Positions 59,377-64,000 of a stretch of DNA of 64,000 bases are shown piece after piece (positions within the stretch are counted from its first letter, which is position 1; each line of letters starts with the position of its first letter). The position numbers and the translations under genes were made by a program. The notes beneath the pieces were generated by a model, which saw only the letters and a program-made list of their open reading frames with translations, searched no databases and was not told the DNA's origin. This DNA is from Ailurus styani. Its lineage: Eukaryota; Chordata; Mammalia; Carnivora; Ailuridae. The stretch covers positions 1 to 64,000 of the forward strand of contig LNAC01001798.1 in assembly GCA_002007465.1 (NCBI GenBank). Reading direction: 5' to 3'.

Positions 59377-59500
59377 AGGGGTACCTGCGTGGCTTAGTTG
59401 GTTAAGAGTCCAACTCTTGATCTCAGTTTAGTTCTCGATCTCTGGGTCATGAGTGCAAGCCTTGGGGTTGGGCTCCACACTGGACATGGATCCTACTTAA
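59377..59500 (+). mobile_element. CAN-SINE, old, short form
   Basis: ggggtacctgcgtggcttag, then agttggttaagagtccaact and gggctccacactggacatgg. It stops after tcctacttaaaa without a CT-rich region, as in the oldest carnivore SINE subfamilies. Confidence 0.88.
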
Positions 59501-60369
59501 AAATTTTTTAAGTATATTTTATATGGCATAATCAATATTAATTTTGGTAGCCTTTCACCTTGCATCATACTGAAAGGAAGTCTTCTATCAGAATCATTGA
59601 AATCAACATGGTCCATGTGGTTGGCATGATGGTCTTTAAGAAAAACACTAAATACTTTCTAAAACAATGTGGACTGTAAAATCGCCTGTTGTTTCAAAAT
59701 CACTAATACAGTCATGGGCCACGTGGACTAAATTCTACAAGTCAAAAAGGCAAGAATTACTTACTCAACATATATTCCAAGATATTTAAATTCATGATAA
59801 GCAATATTTTTAGATGCAATAATGAAAGTATCCTCTTAATATTTACGATATTCTTTCAAATAAGTTGAGACTTAGCATTCTTCCTTTTGCAGAAAATAGG
59901 ATATTGTACTGATTTATGTGAAAGTAGTTTGACAGAAATAATACACCTCTAAGGAAATAATCTCAGTGTGAGAGGAAAATTTAAAACAACATTGGGCATA
60001 TTGAGTTTTAGGAGTAATAAACATCACTGTGTTATGGTCATTAAACTAATAAAAATGTGGCTAACTCCCTGTGGATTTGAACGGATTCAAATGGGCAAAA
60101 TCTTTTTTTTTTAATATTTGTGATCCAAGCCAATTTTTTTCCCCATTCATGAACTAACTTCGTTGAAACACACTTACAGCAGAGAATCTCTTGTGTGAAA
60201 TGCACTGAATTCTAGGCCAATGAAAGACCTGCAAATTATATGTCTGCTCTTTCTTGAATCAAATCTATACTAAGATTCATTCATTCAAATCTCATTTCTG
60301 GGACATACCTGATTATTTTAAACATCTTCTAAGGATTGTAATATTTCACTATTTGATTTACTATACTCA
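59501..60369. other. Unique sequence, nothing recognised
   Basis: No repeat or gene signature found. Confidence 0.4.
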
Positions 60370-60748
60370 AACCTCTTTATAATGGAGTTTTCTGTGCTTT
60401 TACTAAGAATTTTGAAGGAAACCATAACCAGTGAGAGTAAATCAGAGATAAATTCAAGAAACTATATGAAAGAAGAATTTGTTTCTAACTTATTTTGGAA
60501 AGAACTGAAAATAAGGGCGCCTGGGTGGCTCAGTGGGTTAAAGCCTCTGCCTTCGGCTCAGGTCATGATCTCAGGGTCCTGGGATCGAGGCCCGCATCGG
60601 GCTNAACCTCTTTATAATGGAGTTTTCTGTGCTTTTACTAAGAATTTTGAAGGAAACCATAACCAGTGAGAGTAAATCAGAGATAAATTCAAGAAACTAT
60701 ATGAAAGAAGAATTTGTTTCTAACTTGTTTTGGAAAGAACTGAAAATA
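60370..60748. repeat. 144-bp direct duplication: SINE-filled and SINE-empty versions
   Basis: 60370-60513 and 60605-60748 are the same sequence with one clear difference (acttatttt/acttgtttt). The first copy runs into a SINE (60514-60603) and then N 60604. The second continues into the unoccupied flank (tgaaaagtaatttg). Best read as two alleles placed in series. Confidence 0.9.
60514..60603 (+). mobile_element. CAN-SINE, young, near consensus, cut at N join
   Basis: 90 bp from ggcgcctgggtggctcagtg to gcccgcatcgggct, with no difference I can see from the young consensus in this window. The remaining half is missing at N 60604. Confidence 0.95.
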
Positions 60749-60809
60749 AGTGAAAAGTAATTTGATATAATAAATTTATGAGATGTTTTATGATATAATA
60801 TCTCTTGAA

Positions 60810-61277
60810 AAATGGCAGAATATACTGTGGTTCTGTGGACATACAGGTTTGACAGTAGCCTTAAAGTCTAAGACCTTCATATGATTGAAGCCATGATGAC
60901 AGGGATAAATGTGTGAACCAGAGGGGTAGATTGCTAAGTGTTAAAAAATTATTGGCATTTTTTGTGCTTCTGAATAGCACATATGCAATTGTTTTCTGTT
61001 TGTTTGTTTGTTTAGCCAACTTGATGCATTTCTGGCAACTCNGAGAAATGGCAGAATATACTGTGGTTCTGTGGACATACAGGTTTGACAGTAGCCTTAA
61101 AGTCTAAGACCTTCATATGATTGAAGCCATGATGACAGGGATAAATGTGTGAACCAGAGGGGTAGATTGCTAAGTGTTAAAAAATTATTGGCATTTTTTG
61201 TGCTTCTGAATAGCACATATGCAATTGTTTTCTGTTTGTTTGTTTGTTTAGCCAACTTGATGCATTTCTGGCAACTC
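60810..61277. repeat. 232-bp direct duplication around a single N
   Basis: 60810-61041 and 61046-61277 are the same sequence at an offset of 236 bp (aatggcagaatatactgtgg to ctggcaactc), with N 61042 between. I see no difference inside the copies. Confidence 0.92.
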
Positions 61278-61510
61278 TGATACATTTCCAATGATACAAT
61301 CACCTGCTCACTCATACACAGGAGATGGACCTGGAGGTGGTAGGAAATATGTTCTTCCTGGTTGTCTTTGAGACATTGATTTGCTTAAGAGCATAGAAGT
61401 ATATAAGAAAATTAGAACAGGATACTAGGTCTCCAAAATCTCGATCTCTACCTTTTCCTTTAACCATGGTCTTCTGAAAATACATTGTGAGTCAAAGCCT
61501 TTAGAAAAAT
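61278..61510. other. Short unique stretch
   Basis: Nothing recognised between the duplicated block and the SINE pair. Confidence 0.4.
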
Positions 61511-61526
61511 TGCCCAATTTATTTTT

Positions 61527-61724
61527 TTTTATTAAAGATTTTATTTATTCATTTGACACAGAGAGATTACAAGTAGGCAGAGAGGCAGGCAGAGAGAGAG
61601 GAGAGAGGAGGAAGCAGGCTCCCCGCTGAGTAGAGAGCCCGACGCGGGCCTCGATCCCAGGACCCTGGGATCATGACCTGAGCCGAAGGCAGCAGCTTTA
61701 ACCCACTGAGCCACCCAGGCGCCC
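61527..61724 (-). mobile_element. CAN-SINE, young, antisense, nested in an older SINE tail
   Basis: Near-consensus antisense copy (gccacccaggcgccc at its right end). It sits between the left target duplication of the older SINE and that SINE's T-run, so it probably inserted into the older tail. Confidence 0.94.
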
Positions 61725-61734
61725 AAAGCTTTTT

Positions 61735-61917
61735 TTTTAAGATTTTATTTATTTGAGAGAGAGCACAAGCAGCAGAGGGGCAAAGTGGTGGAGGAAGAGG
61801 AAGAAACAGACTCACCTCTGAGCAAGGGAGCCTGAAGCAGGGATTGATCCCAGGACCCTGGGATCACGACCTGAGCTGAAGGCAGACGCTTAACCAACCG
61901 AGCCACTCAGGCACCCC
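61735..61917 (-). mobile_element. CAN-SINE, older, antisense, outer target duplication of 16 bp
   Basis: Tail complement aagattttatttatttgaga, head complement gccactcaggcacccc. The 16-bp string tgcccaatttattttt is found at 61511-61526 and 61918-61933, enclosing both this SINE and its younger neighbour. Confidence 0.94.
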
Positions 61918-61933
61918 TGCCCAATTTATTTTT

Positions 61934-62374
61934 AAAACTTAGTCATGTCCATTGAATCTAATCATTTTTATCCTAAATCATTACAGTAAAGCATCCTATG
62001 TGCATCCTGAGATTCCATGGCAAATTTCTTCTTTTTATATATTCCTCCTTATCTCAGTCATTATATCAGAATTGTAAAATTTTCACATACTCATTGAAAA
62101 AATACCATCTCAAGTGACATTTTGTTCAGGGAATCTAACCATAAGCATGGTTCCATGTCTTACACTGGGAATCCTTTTTTAATGTCTTTCATGTTCCATT
62201 TAGTTGTTGCAGAGGTACTTACCATTTAGAACACTATTATCAGCTGTTGCTAGTAACAGGAAACTGCAATCTTAAACAGTTGTATACCTTAGGACCAGAT
62301 GTAACAGGTGTGATATGTAAAAATGATTATTTTTTCCTTCCTATAGATCTATATGTTGCTTTAAGAAACAGTGA
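61934..62374. other. Unique sequence, nothing recognised
   Basis: No repeat or gene signature found. Confidence 0.4.
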
Positions 62375-62557
62375 AGGGGTGCCTGGGTGGCTCAGACGGT
62401 TAAGCATCTGCCTTTGGCTCTGGTCATGATCCCAGAGACCTGTGTGAGGTGCCCAGCTCAGCAGGGACACTTCTTCTCCCTCTCCCTCTGCCTCTCTTTC
62501 CCACTTGTGCTCTCTCTCTCTTTCTCTCCCAAATAAATAAAATATTTTTTAAAAAAC
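62375..62557 (+). mobile_element. CAN-SINE, older subfamily
   Basis: ggggtgcctgggtggctcag, then acggttaagcatctgccttt, a shortened middle (missing about 25 bp after gacctgtgtgagg), a CT-rich region and tail aaataaataaaatatttt. Confidence 0.93.
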
Positions 62558-64000
62558 TGAGCATATATGATATGAACGTGTTAAGTTATATGTAAAATTA
62601 AAATATTTTAAATTTATCTATTATGATAATTTATCATATTAGACCCTGATTTAAGTTACATCTCCTAGAAGCAGTCTCAGGTTGAGATTTTTGTTCAAGT
62701 GATATGTTCTATGCTATTTTCCAGAGGAAGGGAGTGAGAGAAACTGGATGAGGCAGGAGGCCAAAAAGTAGCAAGAAGGTGATCTCAGCAGCACAGCCCC
62801 ACATTGTGACAAGGGACTGGCCTTATGTACACCTGCTAGTGGCTGAGGTTGGAGGTGGAGGAGTCAGTGTGTAGGATTACCAGGCAAGGTAGCTATCATT
62901 GGGTCATGAGCAATTCACCATAAAAAGGGATATGTGTGAGTTGTTACTGAGCAGATGTAAGGAGCAGAATTGGGGAATTAGGTGAACACATAGAGAGCAT
63001 CTAGGACAGATTCTGTTCAGTGTTCTAACATGAATGGAAATTTTATTTCAGCTTCTAAATATCACTTTAAAATTTAATTAATATCAGTTGTTGCCACCTC
63101 AGCGGAATGAAAATTTCTCCAAACTGAAATAACTATTTACTTTGTGAAAACTAGAGACTCAAAAAATTTGTTTAATTTGGCTTCACCCACAGAAATGGTA
63201 GTTATATTAAAATCTTACATGAAGTGATTTTACTTAAATCATTGGTTGAAATTTTAGGAAATATATGTAATACTTTGTGAATTATGTGTGTCTCCATTTT
63301 ATTGCATAAAATACCATCAATTTATCAACATAACAATGAGACAGACACAGTAATAAATTAGTTCATTGCCTTGGTTAATTGGTGAATTTCTTCTTATTTT
63401 TTGTTTTATTTTGTTATGAAGCTGTTATTAGTGTAGAAGAATTGATTATATTTTATTTAACAGTTTATGTTAATTTGGTAAATGTAAAATATTTAAATGC
63501 AGGTATGTGTCTTCTTGCCCTGGGCTGCTCAATGATTAGGTCTAGGCTTGTACCAAAATGATCACATTAAAACTTTCTGGTTTGGGATCATCTGGAAGGT
63601 ATTTTGCACTTTTGCACCAGTTAAAAAAATATATGTTTGCCACTTTTAGTTTATCATTTTTAAGTAGAATATATTCTAATTTCACATTTAAAAATATGGT
63701 ACTTAACCCTCTTATGGCATCCAAAATTTTCCTCCTCTATTACTTTTCCAAGTTCTTTTTTTAATTGGATGTTTAGTTTTTTTTTTAATTTGCTGTTTTC
63801 ATTTCTATAAGTGTATTTAAATTTCTATTTCTTTAGATATCACATATAAGCCATACCTTTTCTTGTTCTTGAAAGGCTAAAAAACTTATGCTCCTTTACC
63901 AAACCCTACCTTATCTCTCCATCTACTTAAATTGTACTTGTTATATTGTTGCCTTTATAGTGTTAAGCATGGGACATTTACTTTAGGTTTATTTATTATT
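62558..64000. other. Unique sequence to the window end
   Basis: AT-rich. The part 62660-62960 is more GC-balanced (aggttggaggtggaggagtc) and may be an old LTR or other decayed repeat that I cannot name. The small open frames at 63379-63764 have no recognisable domain. Confidence 0.4.

Overview
This is a repeat-dominated, AT-rich stretch of a mammalian nuclear genome. The organism is almost certainly a caniform carnivoran, and I infer a mustelid. The window carries more than twenty tRNA-Lys-derived CAN-SINEs. The young ones share the head GGGCGCCTGGGTGGCTCAG followed by TGGGTTAAAGCCTCTGC, a form I associate with weasels, mink and otters rather than dogs, cats or bears. Carnivore L1 LINEs fill much of the rest. 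I see no host protein-coding exon, rRNA, functional tRNA, CRISPR or bacterial feature. Every open frame I examined is either an L1 remnant, a SINE or microsatellite shadow, or chance. The window is either intergenic or lies within a long intron.

Layout. 1-12 kb: a 5'-truncated L1 (986-3903), an older L1M piece, several SINEs, MIR and L2 relics, and a repeat-poor block at 6.1-8.1 kb. 12-20.4 kb: two old L1M elements. The first carries a Tigger-like DNA transposon and the second a SINE and a perfect 25-bp inverted repeat. 20.4-26.5 kb: a nearly full-length but dead L1 containing (AAC)n/(AAAG)n arrays and a SINE. 26.5-34.3 kb: L1 scraps, a probable solo LTR (28696-29115), a repeat-poor block (29.1-31.6 kb), an antisense L1M, and an 81-bp tandem duplication. 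34.3-37 kb: another dead L1 with three SINEs. 37-46 kb: mostly unique sequence with SINEs, MIRs and microsatellites. 46-57.4 kb: a nested L1 complex in which a young L1 (53608-57004) sits in the 3' UTR of an older L1. The young element keeps its full 5' UTR but has an internal inversion and deletion. 57.4-64 kb: SINEs, a MIR and unique sequence.

Assembly quality matters here. There are ten single-N joins (2150, 34875, 36579, 46261, 49989, 54852, 54955, 55197, 60604, 61042) and one gap of exactly 600 N (51929-52528). Several joins are flanked by near-identical sequence: 228 bp, 1177 bp, about 232 bp, and 144 bp with and without a SINE. These look like unmerged overlaps or two haplotypes placed in series. 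The 46-57 kb order looks scrambled. I found no new biological system. The strongest leads are the internally inverted L1, a candidate SINE presence/absence polymorphism at 60.4-60.7 kb, a 25-bp perfect inverted repeat, and two repeat-poor blocks that could hold conserved noncoding elements.
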